Shown piece after piece: positions 1 through 8,905 of a stretch of 64,000 bases of DNA. Where the stretch lies: positions 1,426,001-1,490,000 of the forward strand of contig NZ_CP009302.1 of assembly GCF_000814825.1 (NCBI RefSeq), given 5' to 3'. A program made the translations under genes and the position numbers. Every line of letters begins with the position of its first letter. Position 1 is the stretch's first letter. This stretch comes from Berryella intestinalis (GTDB taxonomy: Bacteria; Actinomycetota; Coriobacteriia; Coriobacteriales; Eggerthellaceae). The notes below the pieces were generated by a model. It was not told the origin of the DNA. It was given only the letters and a program-made list of their open reading frames with translations, and made no database searches.

Positions 1-147
1 GAAAAGTCCCTTCTTGGGTGCCTCGGTGCTCTCTGCCGCAGCCATAGGCTCGGAAGAGGCGACGGAGCTCTGCTCTGCCCGCTCTGCCTTCTTGGCGGAC
101 CGGGCGGCGGATGCCTTCGCTCGCTGAGTCTTCGATTTGTGCGCCAT
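1..147 (-). CDS. secE: SecE preprotein translocase subunit, N-terminal part
   Basis: The leftward frame opens with MAHKSKTQRAKASAARSAKK and runs off the left edge after 49 residues. SecE is the small clamp subunit of the SecYEG channel. The visible part is a basic, Ala/Ser/Glu-rich cytoplasmic tail as in actinobacterial SecE; the membrane helix lies outside the window. The call rests mainly on position: tuf, rpmG, tRNA-Trp, secE is the classic order. Partial gene. Confidence 0.8.
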   Translation of the reverse strand, partial: MAHKSKTQRAKASAARSAKKAERAEQSSVASSEPMAAAESTEAPKKGLF

Positions 148-259
148 AAACTACCTAATTCTAAAGACGGAAACACATGCCATTAAACACCAAACAAGCA
201 GCCTGGCTTCAAGTTGCTATATAAAGCAAGTAACCTGAAAGCAAGCTGCTTATACAAGC

Positions 260-336
260 TGGCAGGCCAGGAGGGACTCGAACCCCCAACATGCGGTTTT
301 GGAGACCGCCGCTCTACCAATTGGAGCTACTGGCCT
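260..336 (-). tRNA. tRNA-Trp (CCA anticodon)
   Basis: Cloverleaf on the minus strand: a 7-bp acceptor stem (AGGCCAG with CTGGCCT), a D arm, an anticodon loop CTCCAAA with CCA, and a T arm GGGGGTTCGAGTCCCTC. The 3' CCA is encoded. It sits between rpmG and secE, as in many bacteria. Confidence 0.97.
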
Positions 337-353
337 ATGCTTGTCATCCTAAA

Positions 354-503
354 CTATCGAGTCTCGCGATGCAACGTGTGCTTACCGCACCACTTACAGT
401 ACTTCTTCATCTCGAGACGATCAGGAGTGGTCTGCTTGTTTTTGTTGGTCGTGTAGTTGCGGCGCTTGCACTCGGTGCATGCCAAGGTGACCAAGGTACG
501 CAT
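354..503 (-). CDS. rpmG: 50S ribosomal protein L33
   Basis: A 49-residue protein starting [19 protein letters not shown]. Two Cys pairs (C9/C12 in CTEC, C36/C39 in CKWC) form the zinc-ribbon of the Cys-containing L33 type, and the length is normal. It is a component of the large ribosomal subunit near the E site. An AGGAGAA ribosome binding site precedes the ATG. It lies between tuf and tRNA-Trp and is probably co-transcribed with both. The Cys-containing form requires zinc; no second, Cys-free L33 copy is visible in this window. Confidence 0.96.
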   Translation of the reverse strand: MRTLVTLACTECKRRNYTTNKNKQTTPDRLEMKKYCKWCGKHTLHRETR

Positions 504-567
504 AGAATTCTCCTCTATGTTTTTCTACATCAATTGCAATGCTTGGGTATCACATGAATCTCATAAC

Positions 568-592
568 GGAGCCCGCGTTGAAAGCGGGCTCC
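568..592 (-). terminator. Hairpin between tuf and rpmG
   Basis: A 9-bp perfect stem (GGAGCCCGC / GCGGGCTCC) with a 7-base loop starts 24 bases after the tuf stop. Only a short T-poor sequence follows on the minus strand, so it is either a weak or leaky terminator or a processing hairpin limiting read-through from the highly expressed tuf into rpmG. Confidence 0.45.
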
Positions 593-616
593 GAAACAAG
601 CGAGTAGGAACGAGAA

Positions 617-1819
617 CTACTTGATGATCTCGGTAACCTGACCAGAGCCAACGGTGCGGCCGCCCTCGCGGATAGCGAAGCGGAGACCCTGCTCCATAGC
701 GATCGGGTGGATGAGCTGAGCGGTGATCTCGACGTTGTCGCCGGGCATGACCATCTCGGTGCCCTCAGGCAGGTTCGCAACGCCGGTAACGTCGGTGGTG
801 CGGAAGTAGAACTGAGGACGATAGCCGGTGAAGAACGGGGTGTGACGGCCGCCCTCCTCCTTGGTGAGGATGTAGACCTGACCCTTGAACTCGGTGTGCG
901 GGGTAACCGAACCGGGCTTGCAGAGAACCTGGCCGCGGACGATGTCCTCGCGCTTGATGCCGCGCATCAGGCAGCCGATGTTGTCGCCGGCCTCGGCCTG
1001 GTCGAGCAGCTTGCGGAACATCTCGATGCCGGTGCAAACCGTGCTCTGGGTCTCGCGGATGCCGACGATCTCCATCGGGTCGTTGAGGTGGAGAACACCG
1101 CGCTCGACGCGACCGGTGGCAACGGTGCCGCGGCCGGTGATGGTCATGGTGTCCTCGACAGCCATCAGGAAGGGCTTGTCGGTGTCGCGCTCGGGAGTCG
1201 GGATGTACTCGTCAACGGCGTCGATGAGCTCCCAGATCTTGCCCTGCCACTCGGCGTCGCCCTCGAGGGCCTTCAGCGCGGAGCCGCGGATGATGGGCAG
1301 ATCGTCTCCGGGGAACTCGTAGCTGGAGAGCAGCTCGCGGGTCTCCATCTCGACGAGGTCGATGAGCTCCTCGTCGTCGACCATGTCGCACTTGTTCAGG
1401 AAGACGACGATGTAGGGAACGCCGACCTGACGGGCGAGCAGGATGTGCTCGCGGGTCTGGGCCATGGGGCCGTCGGTAGCGGCGATAACCAGGATAGCGC
1501 CGTCCATCTGGGCAGCACCGGTGATCATGTTCTTGACGTAGTCGGCATGGCCGGGGCAGTCAACGTGAGCATAGTGGCGGGTATCGGACTGATACTCGAT
1601 GTGAGCGATGGAGATGGTGATGCCGCGCTCGCGCTCTTCGGGAGCCTTGTCGATGTCCTCGAAAGCGGTGAAGTCGGCGGTTGCGGTGCCGTGAGAGCCG
1701 TCGTTGTCGGACAGGGTCTTGGAGATAGCAGCCGTCAGAGTAGTCTTGCCATGGTCAACGTGACCGATGGTACCGATGTTTACATGCGGCTTAGAACGGT
1801 CAAACTTTTCCTTTGCCAT
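617..1819 (-). CDS. tuf: Elongation factor Tu
   Basis: A 400-residue GTPase that delivers aminoacyl-tRNA to the ribosome. The G motifs are in order: GHVDHGKT (residues 19-26), [15 protein letters not shown] and GSALKAL, followed by the beta-barrel domains II and III, which end VTEIIK. The start [20 protein letters not shown] is chosen over an upstream in-frame ATG nine codons earlier, because AGGAGG sits directly before it and it matches the family N-terminus. It follows three tRNA genes and precedes rpmG, and is likely read from the strong promoter upstream of tRNA-Tyr. No fusA or rpsG is beside it, so this is the tRNA-linked (tufB-like) locus. Confidence 0.98.
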   Translation of the reverse strand: MAKEKFDRSKPHVNIGTIGHVDHGKTTLTAAISKTLSDNDGSHGTATADFTAFEDIDKAPEERERGITISIAHIEYQSDTRHYAHVDCPGHADYVKNMITGAAQMDGAILVIAATDGPMAQTREHILLARQVGVPYIVVFLNKCDMVDDEELIDLVEMETRELLSSYEFPGDDLPIIRGSALKALEGDAEWQGKIWELIDAVDEYIPTPERDTDKPFLMAVEDTMTITGRGTVATGRVERGVLHLNDPMEIVGIRETQSTVCTGIEMFRKLLDQAEAGDNIGCLMRGIKREDIVRGQVLCKPGSVTPHTEFKGQVYILTKEEGGRHTPFFTGYRPQFYFRTTDVTGVANLPEGTEMVMPGDNVEITAQLIHPIAMEQGLRFAIREGGRTVGSGQVTEIIK

Positions 1820-1911
1820 GAAAATCATCCTCCTAGTTATTTCCATCGCTTTCAGCGATTTTAACCGATATATACAAGAAGCACCCTCGACGAGGATGCT
1901 TGATTTAGAAA

Positions 1912-1988
1912 TGGTAGCGGTGACTGGATTCGAACCAGTGACGCCACGGGTATGAACCGTGTGCTCTAACCAACTGAGCTACACCGCC
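1912..1988 (-). tRNA. tRNA-Met (CAT, elongator type)
   Basis: Minus-strand cloverleaf starting GGCGGTGTAGCTCAG with anticodon loop TTCATAC and encoded CCA. Position 1 can pair (G-U), and the anticodon stem CACGG/CCGTG lacks the three G-C pairs of initiators, so this is the elongator. Confidence 0.95.
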
Positions 1989-1991
1989 GAA

Positions 1992-2067
1992 TGGAGCCCG
2001 CGACCGGACTTGAACCGGTGACCTCTTCGTTACCAACGAAGTGCTCTACCGACTGAGCTACACGGGC
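1992..2067 (-). tRNA. tRNA-Thr (GGT anticodon)
   Basis: Minus-strand cloverleaf beginning GCCCGTGTAGCTCAG with anticodon stem CTTCG/CGAAG around a loop containing GGT, T arm CCGGTTCAAGTCCGG and encoded CCA. It lies three bases from tRNA-Met, so the cluster is processed from one transcript. Confidence 0.95.
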
Positions 2068-2071
2068 AAGA

Positions 2072-2156
2072 TGGTGGGAGCGCAAGGATTCGAACCTTGG
2101 TAAGCATAGCTAACGGGTTTACAGCCCGTCCCCTTTAACCACTCGGGCACACTCCC
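2072..2156 (-). tRNA. tRNA-Tyr (GTA anticodon)
   Basis: An 85-base minus-strand tRNA with a long variable arm, starting GGGAGTGTGCCCGAG. The anticodon loop CTGTAAA holds GTA, and CCA is encoded. It is the first gene of the tRNA-tuf operon. The long variable arm supports Tyr. Confidence 0.95.
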
Positions 2157-2237
2157 ATAAGGACTCGCTCAAATTCATGTGTACTTTTCAAGCTGCCTGC
2201 CATGCTCGAAAGGCGTTTCTCGCGCATGAGCAGATGA

Positions 2238-2266
2238 ATAATACGCTATGGATTTCAGCGTGTCAA
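2238..2266 (-). promoter_or_regulatory. Sigma-70 promoter of the tRNA-Tyr/Thr/Met-tuf operon
   Basis: On the minus strand: TTGACA, a 17-base spacer, then TATTAT, a perfect -35 box and a near-perfect -10 box. It lies about 80 bases upstream of tRNA-Tyr. Strength fits a translation operon. Confidence 0.85.
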
Positions 2267-2366
2267 CAGTTTACACGCTACCGGGCGTGTCTTTTTCGGA
2301 GCAAAGTTTCCCCTGTTGACACGGATGCTTCGCTGCATCCAAGGAAACTCGTCCGAGAAAAGCCCG

Positions 2367-2387
2367 AAAACTTTCCCCGAAGGGAAA
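2367..2387 (-). terminator. Probable rho-independent terminator of putP
   Basis: On the minus strand a TTTCCC / GGGAAA stem closed by a stable TTCG tetraloop is followed by TTTTCGGGCTTTT. It starts five bases after the putP stop. The stem is short (6 bp). Confidence 0.55.
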
Positions 2388-2391
2388 CGCG

Positions 2392-3957
2392 CTATCTCCC
2401 CTCCCCCGACTGCATATAGGTATCGAACTGCTTTTGCACTTCGTCAGTAGGCGGCTTGGTGAGCAGCGAAACCACCACATTCACCGCCAAGGCGATGACG
2501 AACGCGGGAAGCAGCTCGTAGATCCCGAAGACGCCTCCGAGGGGCTTGACGAGGTTGTGCCACACGAGGACGGACAGCGCGCCGGCCACCATTCCGCTGA
2601 GAGCGCCCTGCATAGTCGTGCGACGCCAGTAGAGGCTGGTGAGCGTGAGCGGGCCGAACGAAGCGCCCAGGCCGGCCCACGCATACGACACCACCGAGAA
2701 GATGGACGAATTCTCGTCGTAGGCCACCAAAATGCCGAACAGGAACACCACGATCAGCGTGAAGCGCGCCACGATGAGGACCTGGCGGTCGTTGGCGTCG
2801 CGCTTGAACACGCCTCGGAACATGTTCTCCGCAACCGACGAGCTTGCGATGAGCAGGTACGAAGAAGAGGACGACATCGAAGCGGCGAAGATGCCCGACA
2901 CCACGACGCCGCAGATGAACGACGGCAGCATCATCTGGGCAAGGACGATGAAGGCGTTTTCGGCCTCGGCCTGGGTGCCGAAGTACGTGGGAAGGATCAC
3001 GCGCGAGACCAACCCGATGATCACCGCGCTGGCCATGGAGATAACCACCCAGGTAGTCGCGATGATGCGCGACTTCCTCACTTCCTCGGCGTCCCGAATG
3101 GACATGAACCTCACGAGCACCTGGGGCATACCGAAGTAGCCCAGGCCCCAGGCGAGCATCGAGATCATGGTGACGAAACCGTACTCGGCCGGGGGGCCGA
3201 ACACCGGGCTGCCGTCTGCGACCAGCTGGCGGCCCGTTTCGTCAAGAGCGGGCACCGCGATCTGCGAACCGCTGAGGAACCCCGGAATGGCCTGCATGAA
3301 GGCAACGGTGTTGTCGATGCCGCCCGCCCAGGCGATCGAGCCGACCACGACGACGGCGAGGGCGAAAAACATCAGCATGCCCTGCACGAAGTCGGTCACC
3401 ACCACCGAAAGGTAGCCTCCCACCAGGGTGTAGAGGAACACGATAATGGCCCCGAGGATCATCATCGTGGCGTAATCGAGGCCGAACAGCGTGGCGAACA
3501 GCTTGCCCACCGTCACGAAGCAGCTGCCCACGTACACGCTGAAGAACAGCACGATGATGATCGCGGCGACGGTCGAGATGATGTTCTTCCGATCGCCGAA
3601 GCGCTTGGAGTAGAAGTCGGGAAGCGTGATGGAATCGGTGCGCTCGGAGTACAGGCGCAGACGCTTGGCGACGAACTTCCAATTCAGGTACGTGCCGATG
3701 GCAAGGCCCAAACCGGTCCACAGCGCGTCGGAGGCCCCGGTGAAGTACGCGACGCCGGGAAGGCCCATGAGCAGCCAACCGGACATGTCGGAAGCCTCGG
3801 CCGAAAGCGCGGTGAGCCACGGGCCCACGCCACGCCCCCCGATGAAGTACTCGGAGGCCGAAGAGTTCGACCGCTTCGCATACACGAACCCGATCGTGAG
3901 CACCACGATAAAGTACAGAAGCATTGCGAGCAGCACGAAGAAGTCGTTTTCAACCAT
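2392..3957 (-). CDS. putP: Sodium/proline symporter PutP
   Basis: A 521-residue member of the sodium:solute symporter family with about 13 hydrophobic segments across its length. Near the N-terminus it carries the PutP-like stretch GGRGVGPWLTALSAEASDM followed by SGWLLMGLPG, the region that binds sodium and proline in E. coli PutP. The protein would import proline with sodium, as nutrient or osmolyte. The start ATG has GAGGGGAG in front. It is monocistronic: tRNA genes lie downstream and a divergent reductase operon upstream. No putA or proline reductase gene is in the window, so the use of the proline is not shown. A related amino-acid substrate is possible. Confidence 0.9.
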   Translation of the reverse strand: MVENDFFVLLAMLLYFIVVLTIGFVYAKRSNSSASEYFIGGRGVGPWLTALSAEASDMSGWLLMGLPGVAYFTGASDALWTGLGLAIGTYLNWKFVAKRLRLYSERTDSITLPDFYSKRFGDRKNIISTVAAIIIVLFFSVYVGSCFVTVGKLFATLFGLDYATMMILGAIIVFLYTLVGGYLSVVVTDFVQGMLMFFALAVVVVGSIAWAGGIDNTVAFMQAIPGFLSGSQIAVPALDETGRQLVADGSPVFGPPAEYGFVTMISMLAWGLGYFGMPQVLVRFMSIRDAEEVRKSRIIATTWVVISMASAVIIGLVSRVILPTYFGTQAEAENAFIVLAQMMLPSFICGVVVSGIFAASMSSSSSYLLIASSSVAENMFRGVFKRDANDRQVLIVARFTLIVVFLFGILVAYDENSSIFSVVSYAWAGLGASFGPLTLTSLYWRRTTMQGALSGMVAGALSVLVWHNLVKPLGGVFGIYELLPAFVIALAVNVVVSLLTKPPTDEVQKQFDTYMQSGEGR

Positions 3958-3996
3958 CGACGCTCAAACTCCCCTCGATCAGACGAATGAGAGAGG

Positions 3997-4002
3997 ATTA
4001 TA
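3997..4002 (-). promoter_or_regulatory. Candidate -10 box for putP
   Basis: A perfect TATAAT on the minus strand 40 bases before the putP start. No convincing -35 box stands 16-18 bases upstream, so only the -10 is called. Confidence 0.4.
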
Positions 4003-4086
4003 CCTCGAACGGGCCGCTTTCCCGTGGTAAAGCGCGCTTCGGGCCCCTCGCGGCGCCAGCGGGGCCGCTCTGGCACGGACGTCGTC

Positions 4087-4130
4087 TTTAGGAAATCTTA
4101 AGAAACGTCCCCTACCGTTGTGATGCAACG
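4087..4130 (+). promoter_or_regulatory. Tandem direct repeat plus small inverted repeat upstream of the reductase operon
   Basis: Two adjacent 10-base copies, TTTAGGAAAT (4087-4096) and CTTAAGAAAC (4097-4106), fit the pattern yTTArGAAAy. Head-to-tail repeats of one helical turn are the usual binding layout of OmpR/PhoB-family response regulators, and such a regulator is encoded at the end of this operon. A CGTTG/CAACG inverted repeat follows at 4116-4130. Function is inferred. Confidence 0.35.
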
Positions 4131-4147
4131 AAACCGAGGGGGGACCG

Positions 4148-4792
4148 ATGGTTGATATTTCGCGCCGAAGCGCTCTCATCAGCATGGGCGCCGTATGCAG
4201 CTTGTTTGCAACCGGCAGCGTAGCGAAGGCTGCGCAGTCAGAAGAACGCATGCGTCCTCCGACCGTTGCGGACGAATCGAAGTTCCTCACCCTATGCGTC
4301 CGCTGTCAGAGATGCATAAATGTATGCCACGCGCACATCATCCAAACGGTATCGATTGCCGACGGTCTGGCCGCAATGGGCACTCCAGAAGTTTCCTTCT
4401 TGCACGGCTATTGCGATTTCTGCGAGGAAGCAAACGGTGGCATTCCCCGCTGCGCTCTATCCTGTCCTACCGGAGCCCTCTCATGCGCCGAGGAAAAGCC
4501 GACAGTATCAGCCCTTCCAAAGGTCTCCGCTGAAAACTGCATCGCTTTCAGCGGCGATGCCTGCCGCGTGTGCATCGATCTGTGTCCGCAGCACGCCATA
4601 GAGCCAGACGACTTCGGTCGACCAAGCATCGTTTTCGACGCATGCGACGGATGCGGTCGGTGCGAGCTCGAGTGCCCGTCAGTATCCATCGGCAACTCAA
4701 GCCTACTTTCGGGAAACGGAAAAGGCATCGTACTGCGTCCGAGGAACTCGGTTCTCAATGAGGACTCCGCGTCGGAAGTGGTCGGTAGATGA
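4148..4792 (+). CDS. NapG-like Tat-exported ferredoxin (four [4Fe-4S])
   Basis: A 214-residue protein. The N-terminus has a twin-arginine signal (ISRRSALISMG followed by a hydrophobic stretch to about residue 29). Four Cys clusters follow: CVRCQRCINVC, CDFCEEANGG...CALSC, CIAFSGDACRVCIDLC and CDGCGRCELEC, each binding one [4Fe-4S] as in NapG/MauM proteins. In nitrate reductase systems NapG works with NapH to pass electrons from quinol to a periplasmic acceptor. Here no napA is present; the next genes are a NapH-like protein (ATGA overlap) and a DMSO-reductase-family enzyme, so it probably feeds that enzyme. The start follows GAGGGGGGA. Confidence 0.85.
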   Translation: MVDISRRSALISMGAVCSLFATGSVAKAAQSEERMRPPTVADESKFLTLCVRCQRCINVCHAHIIQTVSIADGLAAMGTPEVSFLHGYCDFCEEANGGIPRCALSCPTGALSCAEEKPTVSALPKVSAENCIAFSGDACRVCIDLCPQHAIEPDDFGRPSIVFDACDGCGRCELECPSVSIGNSSLLSGNGKGIVLRPRNSVLNEDSASEVVGR

Positions 4793-5682
4793 AACGGATA
4801 GCCCCCACCTCGACGCGATCCAAGAGGTCACCGAAGCACCTGTTCATCCTGCGTATCGTCACGATATCGTGCCTGACCATCGGCATAACGATCATCGCCT
4901 TCGCGTTCAATTTCGACATAGGGACGCTATGTGGATATTGCCCAGTCGGGCTTTCGCAGATAGCCGCCGCATCGCGCACTGTACCGCCCCTGCTCATATA
5001 TTCGTTGGCAGCGTTCGTCGGAATCGCCCTTCTCTTCGGGCGGTTCTTGTGTTCGTGGCTGTGCCCGACCAATTTGCTCCCCTTCAAACCAAAGGGGAGC
5101 AAGGCAGGCGTTCCTCGATCGCACACGGCAAACGACCCCGCAGGAAAGGCGGACTCTAAGAGCTTGCTGGCGGTCAGCAGCCCTAAACGGGCCGCCATTC
5201 TCGTCCTTGGAACCATCGCCGCCTCGTTTGTCGTCGGCTTTCCTGTGTTTTGCCTATTCTGTCCGATAGGTTTGATCTTCGGCTTCGCATACGCGACTGT
5301 GAAGTCGCTCACGGCCTATACCCCCACCTGGGACCTGCTGGTCTTTCCTGCAATTCTGTTCGCCGAATTCAAACTGTTCAGACGCTGGTGCAGCCTGGTG
5401 TGCCCGATAGGAGCGCTCGCGAGTCTGATCGGCCGTTTCAGCCCCATACGTTTCGCCCCATCGAAAAGAGCTTCGACCTGCAAATCGGCTCAGGGCTGTC
5501 GAGCCTGCGAAAACACCTGCCCTAGCGGCATATCCGCTCTCGATACGGGACTCAGAAACGACGAGGACTGCAGCCTGTGCCTGAACTGCCTGGGAAGCTG
5601 CCCCCACAACGCATTTCGAAAACCAGAGCCGGTATCAAAACGCGAGAAGGACACGCGGATCTCGCGGCTCGGTGATCGATAA
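4789..5682 (+). CDS. NapH-like membrane ferredoxin
   Basis: A 297-residue integral membrane protein with four to five hydrophobic segments. It carries the paired CxxCP/CxxxCP motifs of NapH (CGYCP, CSWLCP, CLFCP, CSLVCP) and two ferredoxin-like clusters near the C-terminus (CRACENTCPSG and CSLCLNCLGSCPHN). NapH family members take electrons from quinol and give them to NapG. The ATG overlaps the stop of the NapG-like gene, which supports translational coupling. As the operon also has a DmsC-like anchor, the enzyme has two possible links to the quinone pool. Confidence 0.85.
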   Translation: MKRIAPTSTRSKRSPKHLFILRIVTISCLTIGITIIAFAFNFDIGTLCGYCPVGLSQIAAASRTVPPLLIYSLAAFVGIALLFGRFLCSWLCPTNLLPFKPKGSKAGVPRSHTANDPAGKADSKSLLAVSSPKRAAILVLGTIAASFVVGFPVFCLFCPIGLIFGFAYATVKSLTAYTPTWDLLVFPAILFAEFKLFRRWCSLVCPIGALASLIGRFSPIRFAPSKRASTCKSAQGCRACENTCPSGISALDTGLRNDEDCSLCLNCLGSCPHNAFRKPEPVSKREKDTRISRLGDR

Positions 5683-5731
5683 GGGCCGCTGCCGAAACCA
5701 ATCGAAAGAAAACAATTAGAAGGAGGAGCCA

Positions 5732-8332
5732 GTGAAATCGATTTCTCGAAGATCGTTCGCGAAATCCGTCGCCTCTGCAGGAGCGCTTGCCGCCGTTGGC
5801 AATGCGATCAGTGCGAATTGGGAGCCACTTGAAGCTCGGGCGGCGAATGACCCCAAGGATGCGGATACCCGACTGGTACCGAGCGCCTGTCGCCAGTGCT
5901 ACGGTCGCTGCTCCCTCATTGGAACGGTGAAGAACGGAAAGGTGACCAAGGTCGAGGGACGACCGGGAACGTTTTCCCGCGGCACGCTGTGCTCGAAGGC
6001 GTTCAGCATTCCCGAGCTAATCAACAGCCCCCTGCGCGTGCGCTATCCCATGAAGCGGGTCGGCGAACGCGGCGAAGGAAAATGGGAGCGGATCAGCTGG
6101 GACGAAGCCTGGGATATCATCATTCCCAAAACAAAGGAGATCATCGAAAAGCACGGCGCCAAAAGCATCGTCCACAACTTCGGCACCGGACGAGACCAAT
6201 TCCTCATCTGGTCGGTTTCCGACGTGTGGACCCAGATCGGCTCCACCGCTACTTTCGGCGTAGGAAACATCTGCAAAATCGGTGGCGACTTCGTTCAGAA
6301 AAAGGCAACCATCGGTTCGGCTTGCCAATTCACAGGGTGGAATCCCACCGATAGCAAACTCATCATATGGTGGGCGCGCGGCTTGTTCGCCTGGGGTGCT
6401 TACGATTGGCTCTACATCAAGGAAGCCCAGGAAAAGGGTGCCAAATTCCTCGTCATCGACCCTCGTGAATCCTACGCGGCCGACAAAGCCGACCTGTGGA
6501 TCGCGCCACGCCCCCACAGCGATACGGCGCTCGTTTTGGCCATCATCAACGCAATGCTCTCCTCGAAGCGCTTCGATCAGGACTTCACCAGGGAGTGGAC
6601 GACAGCTCCTTTCTTGGTCGCTCAGGACGGGAAAAGGCTTCTGCGTGAAAGCGATCTGCTCGACGGAGGATCGGCAGACAATCTAGCCTATTGGGATGAA
6701 TCCCTGGGTACCGTCGGATACTGGAACGTCAAGGAGCTTTCGTGGTCGACCGAAGACCATGTTCCCGCACTGTTCGGCGCATACGAGATCGATGGAACCT
6801 CGTATAAAACCGCCTTGCAGGTACTGGCCGACTCGACAGCTCAGTGGACGATCGCCAAAACCTCGGAAGTCACCTGGGTACCCGAGGAAAAACTGGAAGA
6901 AATGATCGAGCTCTATCTTTCCTCGAGCCCTGGGTCGTGCTTCAGTCGCGGTCAGAAAACCGACTTTTCCGACAACACGTCGGCAAATTCCCAAGCATTC
7001 ACTATCATGATGGCCATAGCCGGAAACTACGAAGTACCCGGTGGCAACAGCGTCGCCCAGAGCAACAAAAAAGTTGCCCAACCGCGTTTCCCCATCACGC
7101 CCCTAACCCCGATCGCCGCAGAAATAGCAGACGACCCCGACAAACACAGCATCAACCCAGGCAGGTTCTACCTGTACGGCAACCCGGGGGCAACCTCGAG
7201 AACCACCACCGCCGCCCTGCTGACCGAAGAGCCCTGGAAGATGCATATGTACTGGGGGCAAACCGCCGATCCCATCATGAGTTCGGCTGACTCCCATAGC
7301 ATCGAAAAAGGGCTGAGAGACCTTGACTTCATCGTCCACGTCTCTTTGCTGATGGATCCAGCCACCGAGCTTTCAGACGTGGTGCTTCCCGCCGCACACC
7401 CCAACGAAGTTGACCGAATCGAATTCGCCCAGTCGGGACATTGTTATCCAGCAAATGCCACCGTCACCATCCGCCAACCGTTCACCGACCCTCAAGGAGA
7501 AGCGAAAGACGACATTGATATCTTGCTCGAACTGGCCCGACGCATGGGAATCGACTACGGAGGAATCGACAAGTACAAAATATACGACAAGGCACTCGAG
7601 AAGACGGGGATGACCTTCGAGCAGTTCCGCGAAGCAACCATCGTCGAACCTGCGCCGCAACCGTTCAAACAGCACGAGAAAGGCCTGCTGCGCAAGGATA
7701 AGCGTCCCGGATTCCAAACCTCTACCGGTAAAGTGAACGTGTTTTCAGAGGAGCTGTCGAAGTTCGGGCACGGGCCTCTCCCCTCATATCGGGAGCAGGT
7801 GGAAAACCCCTTCAGCGAGCCCGAACTCGCAAACGACTATCCCTACATCGTGATATCGGGCGGTCGATGCCACCAGTTCTTCCATTCCGAATACCATGAG
7901 TCTCCCTTCATGCGCGACGTGCATCCCTATCCGCTCGTCGAGCTCAATCCAAAAACTGCCGCCGACAACGACATCACCGAGGGAGATTGGGTGCTGATAG
8001 AGAGCAAACACGGGTCATGCCTGCAGAAAGCAAAGATCACTCCGGGGATCGACCCTCGCGTTATCCATCTTGAGCACGACTTCTGGTATCCCGAAAAAGG
8101 AGCGGCCGACGGACTGCACGGCGCTCATGATTCCAATCCCAATGCACTGTTCTCCTACGAAAACCCGCAGGATCCCGCCATCGGAACGAACTGCTTCGGA
8201 ACTATGGCCCGCATCCGCAAATCACCCGATGGGCCTCCTCGAGGAATTGCAGAGAATCCGCGGGATATCCAGGAAAGGTTCAGAGCAACCGACCAGCAGA
8301 TCAGCTCGTTTATCTCGAAAGGAGCGGAATAG
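5732..8332 (+). CDS. Tat-exported molybdopterin oxidoreductase, catalytic subunit
   Basis: An 866-residue member of the DMSO reductase family (bis-molybdopterin guanine dinucleotide enzymes). It starts at GTG behind AGAAGGAGGAG; the Tat signal is SRRSFAKSVASAG. The [4Fe-4S] ligands are C53, C56, C60 and C87. Where DMSO reductase has Ser as the metal ligand, this protein reads GVGNICKIGG, so C181 is the likely ligand, as in polysulfide/thiosulfate reductases, periplasmic nitrate reductases and acetylene hydratase. The C-terminal third carries the dinucleotide-binding domain. The FeS subunit follows directly after the stop. The substrate cannot be read: sulfur compounds, or an aromatic/catechol as in gut Eggerthella dehydroxylases, are both possible. 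GC is lower than in flanking genes. Confidence 0.85.
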   Translation: MKSISRRSFAKSVASAGALAAVGNAISANWEPLEARAANDPKDADTRLVPSACRQCYGRCSLIGTVKNGKVTKVEGRPGTFSRGTLCSKAFSIPELINSPLRVRYPMKRVGERGEGKWERISWDEAWDIIIPKTKEIIEKHGAKSIVHNFGTGRDQFLIWSVSDVWTQIGSTATFGVGNICKIGGDFVQKKATIGSACQFTGWNPTDSKLIIWWARGLFAWGAYDWLYIKEAQEKGAKFLVIDPRESYAADKADLWIAPRPHSDTALVLAIINAMLSSKRFDQDFTREWTTAPFLVAQDGKRLLRESDLLDGGSADNLAYWDESLGTVGYWNVKELSWSTEDHVPALFGAYEIDGTSYKTALQVLADSTAQWTIAKTSEVTWVPEEKLEEMIELYLSSSPGSCFSRGQKTDFSDNTSANSQAFTIMMAIAGNYEVPGGNSVAQSNKKVAQPRFPITPLTPIAAEIADDPDKHSINPGRFYLYGNPGATSRTTTAALLTEEPWKMHMYWGQTADPIMSSADSHSIEKGLRDLDFIVHVSLLMDPATELSDVVLPAAHPNEVDRIEFAQSGHCYPANATVTIRQPFTDPQGEAKDDIDILLELARRMGIDYGGIDKYKIYDKALEKTGMTFEQFREATIVEPAPQPFKQHEKGLLRKDKRPGFQTSTGKVNVFSEELSKFGHGPLPSYREQVENPFSEPELANDYPYIVISGGRCHQFFHSEYHESPFMRDVHPYPLVELNPKTAADNDITEGDWVLIESKHGSCLQKAKITPGIDPRVIHLEHDFWYPEKGAADGLHGAHDSNPNALFSYENPQDPAIGTNCFGTMARIRKSPDGPPRGIAENPRDIQERFRATDQQISSFISKGAE

Positions 8333-8902
8333 ATGGCCAACAACAAGATCGTCATCGACCTGGACCGCTGCATGGGGTGCGACTCCTGCACTGTGGCGTG
8401 TATGCAGGAGAACCGGGTCGATCTCGGAAGGCGCTACACCAAAGTGCTCGAGGTGGGTCCTTACGGAGAGTTCCCCCATGCGCAGCGATACTTCCTCCCC
8501 GTGAAATGTCAGCATTGCCTCAACGCACCCTGCGTACGCGTGTGCCCTACCAAGGCATCGTACAAACGCGGGGATGGAATCACCCTAGTCGACCATACTC
8601 GTTGCATCGGTTGCCAATACTGTGCTATGGCCTGCCCTTATGGGGTTCGGTCGTACAACCACGACACCGGCGTCATCGAAAAATGCACACTGTGCTCCCA
8701 CCTGATCGACGCAGGCAAAACCCCTGCGTGCGTGGATATCTGTCCCGGCCATGCGCGATTATTCGGAGACCTCGACGATCCCTCCTCGGAAGCAGCGCAA
8801 GCTATCGCTTCCGCAGGTGACGGAAGCGTTCATCATCTCGCAGATGTGGGAAACAAACCCGGCGAGGCGTTTATTCTGACCCGACAGGCCTGGAGGAGCT
8901 AA
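8333..8902 (+). CDS. DmsB-like iron-sulfur subunit
   Basis: A 189-residue electron-transfer subunit with four ferredoxin-type clusters: CMGCDSCTVAC, CQHCLNAPCVRVC, CIGCQYCAMAC and CTLCSHLIDAGKTPACVDIC. All 16 Cys positions expected for four [4Fe-4S] clusters are present. There is no signal peptide of its own, so it probably travels through Tat together with the catalytic subunit. The ATG follows the upstream stop with no gap. It links the membrane anchor to the molybdenum site. Confidence 0.93.
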   Translation: MANNKIVIDLDRCMGCDSCTVACMQENRVDLGRRYTKVLEVGPYGEFPHAQRYFLPVKCQHCLNAPCVRVCPTKASYKRGDGITLVDHTRCIGCQYCAMACPYGVRSYNHDTGVIEKCTLCSHLIDAGKTPACVDICPGHARLFGDLDDPSSEAAQAIASAGDGSVHHLADVGNKPGEAFILTRQAWRS

Positions 8903-8905
8903 GCT

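Noticed and set aside
707-1864. Long open frame on the plus strand opposite tuf (about 385 codons)
   Set aside because: It is the antisense shadow of tuf caused by high GC; composition is Leu/Val/Asp-rich with no known motif.
2316-2321. TTGACA on the plus strand
   Set aside because: No -10 box at a suitable distance and no rightward gene follows.
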